Assembly (NCBI RefSeq): GCF_030263935.1
Contig: NZ_CP127162.1
Coordinates: 3,295,501-3,359,500 of the forward strand
From: Paenibacillus polygoni
Lineage (GTDB): Bacteria; Bacillota; Bacilli; Paenibacillales; Paenibacillaceae
Direction of reading: 5' to 3'
Length of the DNA: 64,000 nucleotides
Position numbers and translations under genes: made by a program. Positions within the stretch are counted from its first letter, which is position 1, and each line of letters starts with the position of its first letter. Under the pieces are notes generated by a model. The model did not search any database. It saw nothing but the letters and a program-made list of their open reading frames with translations, and was not told the origin of the DNA. This document shows positions 54,480 to 63,348 of the stretch, in pieces.

Positions 54480-54723
54480 ATCGTAAACGTGTTGACGGGA
54501 CCAGTAAGAAAGCTCCTCCGTGTTTAGAGAGTAAATTCCAAAGGCTGAAAGAATTTACCACGGACATTTCTGAAACCTACCCCTGAGCGGCCTAACTATG
54601 AAAATAGGACGTTTCCCTTAACGTTATAAGGTCTACGAGTTGGATGATCTAGATCATCAACAAAGGTGGTACCGCGGAAGATTTAACTTTCGTCCTTTGC
54701 ATTATAAGGACGAAAGTTTTTTT
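54480..54723 (+). promoter_or_regulatory. T-box leader, probably tRNA-Pro responsive
   Basis: The invariant T-box AAAGGTGGTACCGCGG is at 54662-54677. The terminator ACTTTCGTCCTT/AAGGACGAAAGT with seven Ts is at 54686-54723. Stem I pairings TCCGTG/CACGGA and TAAATTC/GAATTTA and an AGAGAG element lie at 54520-54570. The probable specifier is CCT (Pro) at 54576-54578 within TGAAACCTACC. Uncharged tRNA-Pro should stabilise the antiterminator and switch on proB and the genes behind it. Confidence 0.85.
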
Positions 54724-54842
54724 GCTTTTCTAGGAACCACTTTTATACGATCTGCCGTTGCATCAATGAAGAGTATATTTGTTTTCAAATTCATTAAATA
54801 AATCATGAAATTCATTCAGCTAAAAAGGAAGTGAATAAGGGC

Positions 54843-55949
54843 GTGTCTTCTCGCATTGTTATTAAAATTGGCAGCAGTTCTTTAACCACGGATACAGGAT
54901 CATTACATAAAGAAGCCGTATCATTCTTCGCAGCAGAGATTGCTGCACTCCACGCCGAAGGTCATGAAGTGCTTCTTGTCACTTCTGGAGCCGTTGCTGC
55001 CGGATTCGGTCACATTGGCTACACATCCCGGCCCAAGCTGCTACATGAAAAACAAGCGGCTGCGGCTGTTGGGCAGGCTCTTCTTATGCAAGCATATCAA
55101 CAAGCATTTGCGGGTCATGAAATCAAGACAGCACAAATCCTGCTGACAAGAACCGATTTCCTAAACCGCAAACGAATGGGAAATGCCATCATGACGATTG
55201 ATGAGCTGTTAAAACAGCGAGTGATCCCCATCATTAATGAAAATGATACCGTATCTGTGGATGAGCTCAAATTCGGGGATAACGATATGCTGTCAGCGCT
55301 TGTCGCTGGATTTATTAAAGCAAGTAAACTCCTTATTTTAACGGATACCGATGGATTATATTCTGCTGACCCCCGGAAACAGGCGGATGCAGTCAAATAT
55401 GACCGAATTGATGAAATCACGGATGAAATCTATGCGATTGCTGGCGGAAGCGGTTCGGTCGTCGGTACAGGCGGTATGCGTTCCAAAGTTGATGCAGCCA
55501 AGGTTGCTACTAGAGGCGGAGTCCCCGTCTTTGTAGGGCGTGTCCTGGAACAGGGGGACATGAAAGCAGCTTTTTATGATAGAGGAAAAGGCACTTACTT
55601 TGATACCCGTCTTAATTCTCTCCCTCGAAAAAAACAGTGGCTTGGATTCATGTCCTCCCCCCTCGGCTCTGTACAAGTCGATCTTGGAGCAGAAAAAGCA
55701 CTGCTTCACGACGGTCACAGCCTGCTCCCTGTAGGAGTACAAGAAGTTCAAGGTCATTTCCAAGCCGGTGATGTCATTGAAGTTATTAATATGACAGGAG
55801 ATATCATCGGACGCGGTATCGTAAATTACGATGAGGAGCAGCTACGTCTGATTAGAGGACTTTCAAGTCAGGAAGTTCTTAAAAAACTTGAAGGAAACAT
55901 GAGCCGTTTGGAAGTCGTTCATCGGGATGAATGGATTACACTGAAATAA
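54843..55949 (+). CDS. proB: glutamate 5-kinase
   Basis: ProB phosphorylates glutamate in the first step of proline synthesis. The amino-acid kinase motifs are VIKIGSSSLT, LLVTSGAVAAGFG, INENDTVSVDELKFGDNDMLSA and LTDTDGLYSADPR. A C-terminal PUA domain starts near residue 280, as in most ProB proteins. Two GTG starts are possible. The one at 54831 has AAGGAA directly adjacent, whereas the one at 54843 has AAGGAAG about 11 bases away; I prefer the latter (368 residues). It is the first gene after the T-box. Confidence 0.95.
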   Translation: MSSRIVIKIGSSSLTTDTGSLHKEAVSFFAAEIAALHAEGHEVLLVTSGAVAAGFGHIGYTSRPKLLHEKQAAAAVGQALLMQAYQQAFAGHEIKTAQILLTRTDFLNRKRMGNAIMTIDELLKQRVIPIINENDTVSVDELKFGDNDMLSALVAGFIKASKLLILTDTDGLYSADPRKQADAVKYDRIDEITDEIYAIAGGSGSVVGTGGMRSKVDAAKVATRGGVPVFVGRVLEQGDMKAAFYDRGKGTYFDTRLNSLPRKKQWLGFMSSPLGSVQVDLGAEKALLHDGHSLLPVGVQEVQGHFQAGDVIEVINMTGDIIGRGIVNYDEEQLRLIRGLSSQEVLKKLEGNMSRLEVVHRDEWITLK

Positions 55950-56027
55950 CAGATGAATGTTCCACAGAACTTTTTCTGGCTTACAATTCACTAACCATAA
56001 CTTAATTAACTAAAGGAGTGATTTTCA

Positions 56028-57275
56028 ATGAGCGAAGTACAAACGAAAGCATTAAAGGCAAAAGAAACGACCGCAATACTAGCAAGTCTATCCTCTGATG
56101 TTAAGAACGCAGCCCTTCTTGTCATGGCAGATGCACTGATTCAGGAGCAGTCTTCTATAATGGAAGCCAACAAGCTCGATCTTGCGCGTGGTGAGGAAAA
56201 TGGGACTCCTGCTGCCATGCTTGATCGCCTCAGCTTGAATGAAGAACGGATTCACAGTATTTCAGAAGGACTTCGGCAGATTGCTGAGCTGAATGACCCT
56301 ATCGGAGATATTCTCGAAGTTATTCATCGTCCTAACGGCCTTCGCATTGAAAAAGAACGTGTTCCGCTTGGACTGATTGGCATCATCTACGAAGCTAGAC
56401 CCAATGTTACAGTGGATGCAATTGGACTAAGCCTCAAAACCGGAAACGCTGTGGTGCTGCGGGGCGGCTCCTCTGCGCTTTCATCAAACCAAAAGATTGT
56501 AGAAGTATTAAAACAAGCGCTGAAATCTACGCCGGTTCCATCTGAAGCGATCCAGTTGATCGAAGACTCAAATCGTGCTTCAGTAAATGAAATGTTAAAA
56601 TGCAAAGGTCTCCTTGATGTCATTATTCCTCGAGGCGGCGCCTCTCTCATTCAAAATGTGGTTGAAAATGCAACGGTTCCTGTTATTGAAACGGGTGCTG
56701 GAATCTGCCACACCTATATTGCTGCTGACGCTGATGAGCAAATGGCTGCTGATATTGCTCTTAATGCAAAAGTGCAACGTCCATCGGTATGCAACTCAAT
56801 GGAGACACTTTTAATTCATAAGGATTATGGTAATGAGAAAATTGTAAAACTGGCAGAAGCATTTCAGAATTCTTCTGTTGAGCTTCGCGGTTGTCCTGCC
56901 TTTGTTAAGCTTGTTCCGTGGGCAGTACCCGCTACTTCGGCTGATTACAGTACAGAATATAACGATTATGTCCTGAATGTGCGGATTGTTGCTGATCTAA
57001 GGGAAGCGCTGGATCATATCGCGCAGTATAGTACGATGCACTCCGAGTGTATTGTTACTGAGGATGAGGCTACCGCGGCGAAATTCATGCAAGATGTAGA
57101 CGCAGCAGCCGTCTATCACAATGCATCAACACGTTTTACGGATGGATTTGAATTCGGTTATGGTGCAGAAATCGGAATCAGCACTCAAAAACTGCATGCA
57201 CGCGGACCTATGGGTCTTCCTGCACTAACCTCAACAAAATATCGTATTTACGGAACTGGACAAATCAGACAATAA
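56028..57275 (+). CDS. proA: glutamate-5-semialdehyde dehydrogenase (gamma-glutamyl phosphate reductase)
   Basis: ProA reduces gamma-glutamyl phosphate to glutamate semialdehyde using NADPH. Family marks are EARPNVTVDAIGLSLKTGNA, VLRGGSSALSSN, VIETGAGICHTYI and the catalytic Cys in VQRPSVCNSMETLL. Length is 415 residues, as usual. The ATG at 56028 lies after AAAGGAGTG. It is 78 bases downstream of proB and 30 bases upstream of proC. No terminator is visible in between, which supports one transcript under T-box control. Confidence 0.96.
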   Translation: MSEVQTKALKAKETTAILASLSSDVKNAALLVMADALIQEQSSIMEANKLDLARGEENGTPAAMLDRLSLNEERIHSISEGLRQIAELNDPIGDILEVIHRPNGLRIEKERVPLGLIGIIYEARPNVTVDAIGLSLKTGNAVVLRGGSSALSSNQKIVEVLKQALKSTPVPSEAIQLIEDSNRASVNEMLKCKGLLDVIIPRGGASLIQNVVENATVPVIETGAGICHTYIAADADEQMAADIALNAKVQRPSVCNSMETLLIHKDYGNEKIVKLAEAFQNSSVELRGCPAFVKLVPWAVPATSADYSTEYNDYVLNVRIVADLREALDHIAQYSTMHSECIVTEDEATAAKFMQDVDAAAVYHNASTRFTDGFEFGYGAEIGISTQKLHARGPMGLPALTSTKYRIYGTGQIRQ

Positions 57276-57305
57276 AATTACAGAGGGTCAGGAGGAATTA
57301 GATCT

Positions 57306-58166
57306 ATGAGCGGAATTCGTACACTCATTCAGAAAAAAGTAGCTTTTTACGGAGCTGGGTCTATGGCAGAAGCCATTGCAAGAGGGCTTATATCAAGGGG
57401 TGTACTCTCTCCTTCCTCCATCACCATGATGAACCGCAGCAATAGGGAACGACTTCAGGAACTTGAAAATAAATATGGCGTCATTACGGCACGTGAAACG
57501 GCTGCCAAAGAAGATGTGCTGCAAACGACGGATGTCATTATCCTTTCAATGAAACCCAAAGATGCAGCAGAAGCCCTTCGTTATCTAGGACCGCTTCTAT
57601 CTCCAGGGCAACTCGTAGTGTCGGTTATAGCCGGCATGACTATAGAAACAATGCAGACGCTGCTTGGCAAAAAGCATCCGGTTGTCCGCACGATGCCAAA
57701 TACGTCCAGTACGATTGGACTTGGTGCAACCGGAATCGCTTTTTCAGAAGAAGTGAGTGACGAAGATCAGCATTTAGTCCGTACTTTATTTGAAGCGGTA
57801 GGCATTGTCACGATCGTCGATGAATCTACAATTGAAACCTTAACCGGGATCTCGGGAAGCGGGCCTGCCTACATCTATTACATGATGGAAGCCATGATGG
57901 AAGCTGGTGTAAGGGGCGGACTCTCTTCTGAGCAAGCTCGTGATTTAACGGTTCAGACCGTACTTGGTGCAGCTCGAATGGTACAGCAAACGGGTGAAAG
58001 TCCGCAAGATTTACGCAAAAAGGTAACTTCCCCTAATGGATCAACGGAGGCGGCTATTGGTGTGCTAGCTAAAGGCCATTTCAAAGAGACTGTTCATGCT
58101 GCGGTGGATCGCTGTGCAGAGCGTTCCCGGGAAATGGGCAATGCCTTGAAGGAGGAAATCAATTGA
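57306..58166 (+). CDS. proC: pyrroline-5-carboxylate reductase
   Basis: ProC makes proline from pyrroline-5-carboxylate using NAD(P)H. The Rossmann start is KVAFYGAGSMAEAIARGLI, followed by RTMPNTSSTIGLGATGIAF and the dimer/substrate motif GISGSGPAYIYYMMEAMMEAG. The C-terminal VTSPNGSTEAAI is typical. Length is 286 residues. The ATG at 57306 follows CAGGAGG. The stop overlaps the TTG start of mtnW by four bases, which ties the methionine-salvage genes to the proline genes. Confidence 0.95.
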   Translation: MSGIRTLIQKKVAFYGAGSMAEAIARGLISRGVLSPSSITMMNRSNRERLQELENKYGVITARETAAKEDVLQTTDVIILSMKPKDAAEALRYLGPLLSPGQLVVSVIAGMTIETMQTLLGKKHPVVRTMPNTSSTIGLGATGIAFSEEVSDEDQHLVRTLFEAVGIVTIVDESTIETLTGISGSGPAYIYYMMEAMMEAGVRGGLSSEQARDLTVQTVLGAARMVQQTGESPQDLRKKVTSPNGSTEAAIGVLAKGHFKETVHAAVDRCAERSREMGNALKEEIN

Positions 58167-59383
58167 GTTATTGTACAGCAACGTACCGGATTTACGATGA
58201 TAAAGCGAATTTTCACAAAAAGGCAGAATCCATTGCCGTTGGGATGACAGTGGGAAGCTGGACAGAATTACCGGAAACAAAAAGAGACGTAATGAAGCAA
58301 CATTTAGGACAAGTGCTTGAAGTTAAGGTCCATGAACCTGAAAATGCGCAGCCTGGAGAACGCTATGGAGAGGTTACCATCGCTTATCCCGATATAAACT
58401 TTAGCAAGGACATTCCGGCACTCCTCGTTACCGTATTTGGAAAAATATCAATGGACGGCAAAATTAAGCTCATGCAGCTCGGTTTCTCCGATGCTTTTGC
58501 CTCTCATTTCCCTGGTCCAAAGTTTGGTATACAAGGCGTACGTGAACTTCTAGGTGTACCGAATCGGCCGCTTTTGATGAGTATTTTTAAATCTGTTATC
58601 GGTCTTAATGCTTCAGAACTGCGTGAACAATTTTTACGTCAAGCACTTGGCGGAGTCGATTTAATTAAAGATGATGAAATCCTTTTTGAGAATGAGCTGA
58701 CTCCCATTGAAAAACGAGTGGAAGTATGTATCCGGGCCGCAGAAGAAGCAAGCAAAGAAACCGGTAAAAAGTTGCTTTATGCGACCAATCTGACCGGTCC
58801 GACTTCCCGTCTGCATGAGCAAGCTCGAAAAGCGATTGACGCAGGCGCTAACGCTCTTCTCTTTAACGTATTATCTTACGGGTACGACGTCCTGCACGAA
58901 CTCAGTAAAGATCCAGAGATTACCGTACCGATCATGGCCCACCCAGCCCTTGCGGGTGCCTACTATCCTTCACCTTATCATGGTATCTCTGCATCTGTCC
59001 TGCTGGGGCAGCTCATGCGTCTTGCGGGAGCAGATCTTGTCCTGTTCCCTTCACCTTACGGTTCAGTAACGATGCCGCGGGAAGAAAATATGGGAATTAA
59101 AGAACAGCTGTTAACTTCAGCGCTGCCGATCAAACAAAGTATGCCTGTACCGTCAGCGGGAATCCATCCTGGGCTTGTTCCGCTGATCTTACAAGATTTC
59201 GGTACAGATGTTATTGTAAATGCAGGCGGTGGAATTCACGGTCATCCCATGGGTACTGAAGCCGGAGGACGTGCATTTGTTCAAGCCATTGAAGCAGCAC
59301 AGCAAGGGATTTCGCTTTCAGAATACGCTTCTAACCATACAGAACTTGCAAGTGCCCTGCAGCTTTGGGGAGGAGAAAAATAA
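58163..59383 (+). CDS. mtnW: 2,3-diketo-5-methylthiopentyl-1-phosphate enolase (RuBisCO-like MtnW)
   Basis: MtnW is a RuBisCO-like protein that enolises diketo-methylthiopentyl phosphate in methionine salvage. The metal site GVDLIKDDEIL has Lys169 (carbamylated), Asp171 and Glu172, and the phosphate loop VNAGGGIHGHPMGTEAGGRA is present. Length is 406 residues. The start is TTG at 58163, six bases after GGAGG, overlapping the proC stop (TTGA). The next gene starts directly after its stop codon. It lacks the catalytic loop residues of true RuBisCO, so it does not fix carbon dioxide. Confidence 0.94.
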   Translation: MSYCTATYRIYDDKANFHKKAESIAVGMTVGSWTELPETKRDVMKQHLGQVLEVKVHEPENAQPGERYGEVTIAYPDINFSKDIPALLVTVFGKISMDGKIKLMQLGFSDAFASHFPGPKFGIQGVRELLGVPNRPLLMSIFKSVIGLNASELREQFLRQALGGVDLIKDDEILFENELTPIEKRVEVCIRAAEEASKETGKKLLYATNLTGPTSRLHEQARKAIDAGANALLFNVLSYGYDVLHELSKDPEITVPIMAHPALAGAYYPSPYHGISASVLLGQLMRLAGADLVLFPSPYGSVTMPREENMGIKEQLLTSALPIKQSMPVPSAGIHPGLVPLILQDFGTDVIVNAGGGIHGHPMGTEAGGRAFVQAIEAAQQGISLSEYASNHTELASALQLWGGEK

Positions 59384-60058
59384 GTGAGTAAAAAAACAGT
59401 TATATTCTGCGATTTTGACGGAACGATTACGCTATCCGATAATATCGTAGCGATCATGAAGCATTTTCAGCCTGCCGGTTATGAGCCGATTATGAAAGAT
59501 ATAGTTGATCAGAAAATTTCTTTACAGCAAGGGGTAAGTGCAATGTTCGCCCTGATTCCTTCAGAGAAAAAGAATGAAGTGATCGATTTTGTTCTTGGAC
59601 AAGCGGGAATTAGGGATGGCTTTGCCGAGTTCCTTAGCTATGTACGTAACGAAGGTATCGAGTTTTATGTAACGAGCGGCGGAATGGATTTTTTTATTGA
59701 TCCTCTGCTTGCTCCGTTTGGGATTCCAAATGATCATGTTTATTGTAACCGTGCTGATTTTACGGGAGATTATATTCAAATCCTGTGGCCTCATCCTTGT
59801 AAAGCCCCATGTACGAATGATTGTGGAATGTGTAAAGCAACTATTATGCGTAATTTTGATCCTAATTCTTATGAACGTATACTCATCGGTGACAGTCTCA
59901 CCGACTTCCAAGGTGCAAAAATTGCTGACCTCGTGTATTCTCGTTCGATCTTAACGAAGAAATGTGAAGAACTGCAGGTTCCTCACGTACCGTTTACTAC
60001 TTTCTTCGATATTTTAGAAAACTTACAATCGAAACGCGTTCAGGAGGCAGTAAAATGA
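59384..60058 (+). CDS. mtnX: 2-hydroxy-3-keto-5-methylthiopentenyl-1-phosphate phosphatase
   Basis: MtnX is a HAD-type phosphatase acting after MtnW. The catalytic motif I is IFCDFDGTIT with the Asp nucleophile, motif II is YVTSGGMD, and motif IV is LIGDSLTDFQGA. A Cys-rich stretch CKAPCTNDCGMC at about 140-150 is conserved in this family. The GTG at 59384 directly follows the mtnW stop, with GGGGAGGAG in the mtnW end. Its stop overlaps the mtnB start by ATGA. Length is 224 residues. Confidence 0.93.
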   Translation: MSKKTVIFCDFDGTITLSDNIVAIMKHFQPAGYEPIMKDIVDQKISLQQGVSAMFALIPSEKKNEVIDFVLGQAGIRDGFAEFLSYVRNEGIEFYVTSGGMDFFIDPLLAPFGIPNDHVYCNRADFTGDYIQILWPHPCKAPCTNDCGMCKATIMRNFDPNSYERILIGDSLTDFQGAKIADLVYSRSILTKKCEELQVPHVPFTTFFDILENLQSKRVQEAVK

Positions 60059-60699
60059 CTTTTTCAGATATCACCACAGAAGAAAAAAACCGTGTTCTCT
60101 CCGAATTAGCCGATGTAAAAGATGACTTTGCAAAAAGAGGCTGGTTCCCCGGCACCAGCGGTAATTTATCCATGCGTGTTGGAAATTTTGATGCGGAAGA
60201 ATTCCATTTTGCAGTTACCGCCAGCGGTAAAGATAAAGCAGCCCGTACACCCGAAGACTTCCTCTTTGTAGATAAGGATGGAAAAGCTTGCGAAACAACG
60301 AGCTTAAAACCGAGTGCGGAAACATTAATCCACTGCGAAATTTATCGCTTAACTGGATGCGGGGCAGTCTTTCATGTACATACCGTGTTCAATAACCTGA
60401 TCAGTGAATATTATGGGGATCAAGGTCATGTACCCATCCAAGGGATCGAACTGATTAAAGCTTTCAACATCTGGGAAGAGAATGCTGCAATTGAGGTGCC
60501 TGTTCTTCCTAACTACGCGCATATTCCTTCCATTGCCAAGCTGGTACCTGGTATGCTTCAAGAGAAAGTTCCTGGGATTCTGCTTCGCAATCACGGCATT
60601 TATGTATGGGGAAAGAACGCGTTTGAAGCAAGAAAGCATCTTGAGGCGTTTGAATTTTTATTTGAAGTGATGTACCGCGGACTTTTACTCAAAAAATAA
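60055..60699 (+). CDS. mtnB: methylthioribulose-1-phosphate dehydratase
   Basis: MtnB, an aldolase class II-like zinc enzyme, dehydrates methylthioribulose phosphate upstream of MtnW. The zinc-binding His pair is in AVFHVHTVFNNL, a third His lies in LLRNHGIYVWG, and the early GWFPGTSGNLSMRV is typical. Length is 214 residues. It overlaps mtnX by four bases and is the last gene before a terminator. The dioxygenase gene mtnD, which follows mtnB in B. subtilis, is missing here. Confidence 0.93.
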   Translation: MTFSDITTEEKNRVLSELADVKDDFAKRGWFPGTSGNLSMRVGNFDAEEFHFAVTASGKDKAARTPEDFLFVDKDGKACETTSLKPSAETLIHCEIYRLTGCGAVFHVHTVFNNLISEYYGDQGHVPIQGIELIKAFNIWEENAAIEVPVLPNYAHIPSIAKLVPGMLQEKVPGILLRNHGIYVWGKNAFEARKHLEAFEFLFEVMYRGLLLKK

Positions 60700-60705
60700 A
60701 ACAAA

Positions 60706-60750
60706 GAAAAAACCGTAGAAACGCCTGATTCGGCAAATCTACGGTTTTTT
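60706..60750 (+). terminator. intrinsic terminator of the proline/methionine-salvage operon
   Basis: AACCGTAGA/TCTACGGTT arms enclose a nested GCC/GGC pair and are followed by TTTTTT. It ends the transcript that starts at the T-box. Confidence 0.92.
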
Positions 60751-60807
60751 ACATATTTCTCTTATATCTCTTTCATAACTCTCTAAAGAACAGTATGAAA
60801 ATTGAAA

Positions 60808-62100
60808 CTACAACTCTCTGTCTTGATAAGGAGATAGATCCATATCACGCTCGAGCTCTCTAAGAAGACGTTCCCCTTCATCCTCTTTCCGTGTTGGAGA
60901 GAATAGCAGCTTGATACCGCCCCCGATGAAGATCAATGATATGACGATCGTGTTCATATAAGACTGAAGACTGTAAAAGAATTGCAAGGACTCAAAGCGG
61001 CTCTCAAGCTCTGGAACTACCAGTCTCAGCAAAATATAATAAACACCCAGGAATAATAGTGCTGCACCGATCCACCGCTGATAACGCGTCCACGCTTCAA
61101 CTACCGGTTTATCATATAAGGGTTCTCTGCCGTACTTGCTTGCCTGCTGAAGTCCGTCAAAGAAACTATAGAACCAGATAACGGGGATTAAAAAAAGAAA
61201 GAGGGACAAATTGAGCAAGTCCAAAATATAAATACTCCCTAGGAACAGCACCATAAGCTGAAGTCCTCTTTTTTGCAGCCCCAGATACATCTGGCCTGCC
61301 CCTGGGATCATCGCAAGTAACGTAGCAATCACTTTACTCCGCTTTCCATGACTGCGGCCATGTTCTATCTGTTCAAACAGTGTTTTATCCTCTAAAATTT
61401 CCCCCGCTTGCTTGCGATGCACATGCTGAACCGCATCAAACATACAGTACAGCCACATCACCGGCAGTAGAAGCAGGAAAAGAAGTATGACCTCTTCGCC
61501 CGAAATGACTGCTACGAACAGCAGCATAATAGCGAGTCCAAAGAATCCAATTAGAAAAGATAAACCGCGTTGCAACAGTCCCATGTGCAAGTGTCCAAGT
61601 CCTGGCACGAACGATAAGAGAATCGTAAAGAATCGTTCCTTTTCTTTCCCTATTCCCTGATTTGGATACACATACCCTTCGTGCGGCGGAAAACCAAAAG
61701 GAGGTGCCATGCCTGGTTTTTGATTGTGCTGCATGCCGTAATAGGACTCATTAGGGTCTACGTTTGGATCTACTGCGGGTCCCATTTGTCCATACGTCTC
61801 CGCATTTGGAGCATAGTTAGGATATCCCGGCGGATAGGAGGATTGTTCGGGTGCACGAAGCAGTTTAAGAACCAGACTAAACATACTAACCATCCATAGA
61901 AAGGCAGCCCCTAGTAACATAACTAAAGCAAAATCCATTTCATTTCCGAGAGCAGATAAAAAAGCCAATCCTAATACTCCAAAAAATAAGAATCCGTAGA
62001 TAAAACCCTTTACCCGGCTCTTATAATAATAATGTCCGAGTCCCGGCACAAAGTTAAGCAAAAAGGCAAGCAGTTTACTTCTGTCCTGCTCCATATTCAT
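60808..62100 (-). CDS. multi-pass membrane protein with three TM2-like repeats
   Basis: I know no function for this 430-residue protein. Three similar units each begin with a small hydrophobic hairpin around a PGxG motif: FVPGLGHYYYKSRVKGF, FVPGLGHLHMGLLQRGL and MIPGAGQMYLGLQKRGL. This is the pattern of TM2-domain and DUF5683-like proteins. Between units one and two lies a Pro/Tyr/Asn/Gly-rich soluble segment (about 85-150). About ten membrane helices are seen. The last ~30 residues are charged. The ATG at 62100 follows AAGGAAG. It lies 40 bases after the anti-sigma gene and is probably the last gene of the sigma-anti-sigma operon. Confidence 0.78.
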   Translation of the reverse strand: MNMEQDRSKLLAFLLNFVPGLGHYYYKSRVKGFIYGFLFFGVLGLAFLSALGNEMDFALVMLLGAAFLWMVSMFSLVLKLLRAPEQSSYPPGYPNYAPNAETYGQMGPAVDPNVDPNESYYGMQHNQKPGMAPPFGFPPHEGYVYPNQGIGKEKERFFTILLSFVPGLGHLHMGLLQRGLSFLIGFFGLAIMLLFVAVISGEEVILLFLLLLPVMWLYCMFDAVQHVHRKQAGEILEDKTLFEQIEHGRSHGKRSKVIATLLAMIPGAGQMYLGLQKRGLQLMVLFLGSIYILDLLNLSLFLFLIPVIWFYSFFDGLQQASKYGREPLYDKPVVEAWTRYQRWIGAALLFLGVYYILLRLVVPELESRFESLQFFYSLQSYMNTIVISLIFIGGGIKLLFSPTRKEDEGERLLRELERDMDLSPYQDREL

Positions 62101-62140
62101 CTCATTGTCTTCCTTTCTTACATCAAATGGAAATCTATTC

Positions 62141-62632
62141 TTATGGTTTAGGCTTTAACGTATCTAACCAGCCTGTAGCCTTTTTCACCAAAACTTCACT
62201 ATAAGGTTGTGCTGTCTGGGTCTCGCTCTTGTATACATTGCCGGGGGCTAACCGATCAAATACACCTGTAGAAATAAAAAGGACTGTTATTGAAGCAGCT
62301 ACCGTATAGTGAATCATTTTATGACTGAGCAGATGCTGCCACGAAAGTTTGCCTATTCTCTTCTTCCTTCCTTCTCTTCTCACCATAGAATCAACTTGTT
62401 TCATGATCCGCTTGGTAAATACCGTTTGACTATGAATCTCAGGGAAAGTAAACGTCTCGTTGTTGTTTTGGTGAGCCAAATCTTCGTTCTGATTCAATAA
62501 CTGAAGAGACATCAGATAGGAGGCAAGCGCTTCTTCATCAGTAAGGAGCTGCTCATCTATCTCTTCTCTCTCCGCCTCGGTTAGTGTCCCTTTGATATAA
62601 GCCGTAAAGCGGTCCTCATTTCGGTTATTCAC
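62141..62632 (-). CDS. anti-sigma factor-like single-pass membrane protein
   Basis: This 163-residue protein has an N-terminal cytoplasmic helical part (DRFTAYIKGTLTEAEREEID, then LASYLMSLQLLNQN). One membrane helix follows (MIHYTVAASITVLFISTGVF) and then an outside tail. This is the layout of anti-sigma factors that hold an ECF sigma factor at the membrane. The zinc His-Cys-Cys motif of ZAS-type anti-sigma factors is absent. The GTG start at 62632 overlaps the stop of the sigma gene by eight bases, so the two are translationally coupled, the usual sigma/anti-sigma order. Confidence 0.82.
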   Translation of the reverse strand: MNNRNEDRFTAYIKGTLTEAEREEIDEQLLTDEEALASYLMSLQLLNQNEDLAHQNNNETFTFPEIHSQTVFTKRIMKQVDSMVRREGRKKRIGKLSWQHLLSHKMIHYTVAASITVLFISTGVFDRLAPGNVYKSETQTAQPYSEVLVKKATGWLDTLKPKP

Positions 62633-63176
62633 GCCATTCTTTCTCCTTCCAATGTTGCCTTATCCATATTCTCGCTCGGTATAACCTGGATTCGACGGTT
62701 TTCACAGCAATATTGCATTCCTCGGCTATCTGCTCATAATTGTTTTCCTTTAGGTAATAGAGAATGATAATATCACGATACTTGGGAGGAAGCATTCTGA
62801 TTTTTTTCAGCAATTCTTGTTTTTTTTCTTTCTTAAGCAATTGATACACCGTATCCGCCTGCCGGTCAGGTATATGTATTACCTCGTTTTCATGTCCTGC
62901 TTCGGTTATGACTCTTCGGCTGGCTTTCCTTTTCATATCAATCGCTTTATTCAGTGCAATTCGTGTAATCCAAGTCTTAAACCCTTCCGATCGGTACTGG
63001 GGGAGAGATTTAAAGATTTGAACGAAAGCTTCCTGTGCAGCATCCTCCGCATCCTGAACATGATGAAGAACAGAATACGTAACTTGAAAAATATGTTTAC
63101 TGTATTGATTAATAAGTTCATGGTATTTCGCATGATCTCCTTGCACAATGTCTTCAATCAATCTTGCTTCATCAAT
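62625..63176 (-). CDS. ECF-type RNA polymerase sigma factor
   Basis: This protein has the two ECF sigma domains. Region 2 runs from YSVLHHVQDAEDAAQEAFVQ to WITRIALNKAIDMKRK. Region 4 is LPPKYRDIIILYYLKENNYE followed by IAEECNIAVKTVESRLYRAR. The start is unclear. The open frame reaches TTG 63233, which has no ribosome site. A very good GGAGG lies at 63190-63186, about nine bases before an in-frame ATT at 63176, which is given here (183 residues). TTG 63161 is another possibility. It is followed by an overlapping anti-sigma gene. Confidence 0.85.
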   Translation of the reverse strand: MDEARLIEDIVQGDHAKYHELINQYSKHIFQVTYSVLHHVQDAEDAAQEAFVQIFKSLPQYRSEGFKTWITRIALNKAIDMKRKASRRVITEAGHENEVIHIPDRQADTVYQLLKKEKKQELLKKIRMLPPKYRDIIILYYLKENNYEQIAEECNIAVKTVESRLYRARIWIRQHWKEKEWRE

Positions 63177-63301
63177 GGTCTCTCTCCTCCTTCCCCATAT
63201 AAATAGACGTATGAACGAAGCGCACCCCTGCAATTTTCAGATAAAATAAATTATTTTTTTGAATTCGATCCATCTTTCCTTCTTATTATCGCGAAAAGAA
63301 C

Positions 63302-63333
63302 AAAAAAAGGCACCCCTTATAAAGGAGTGCCTT
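63302..63333 (-). terminator. intrinsic terminator of dnaD
   Basis: AAGGCAC/GTGCCTT arms with an inner CC/GG pairing are followed on the minus strand by seven Ts. Confidence 0.9.
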
Positions 63334-63348
63334 ATATAACCTATATGA

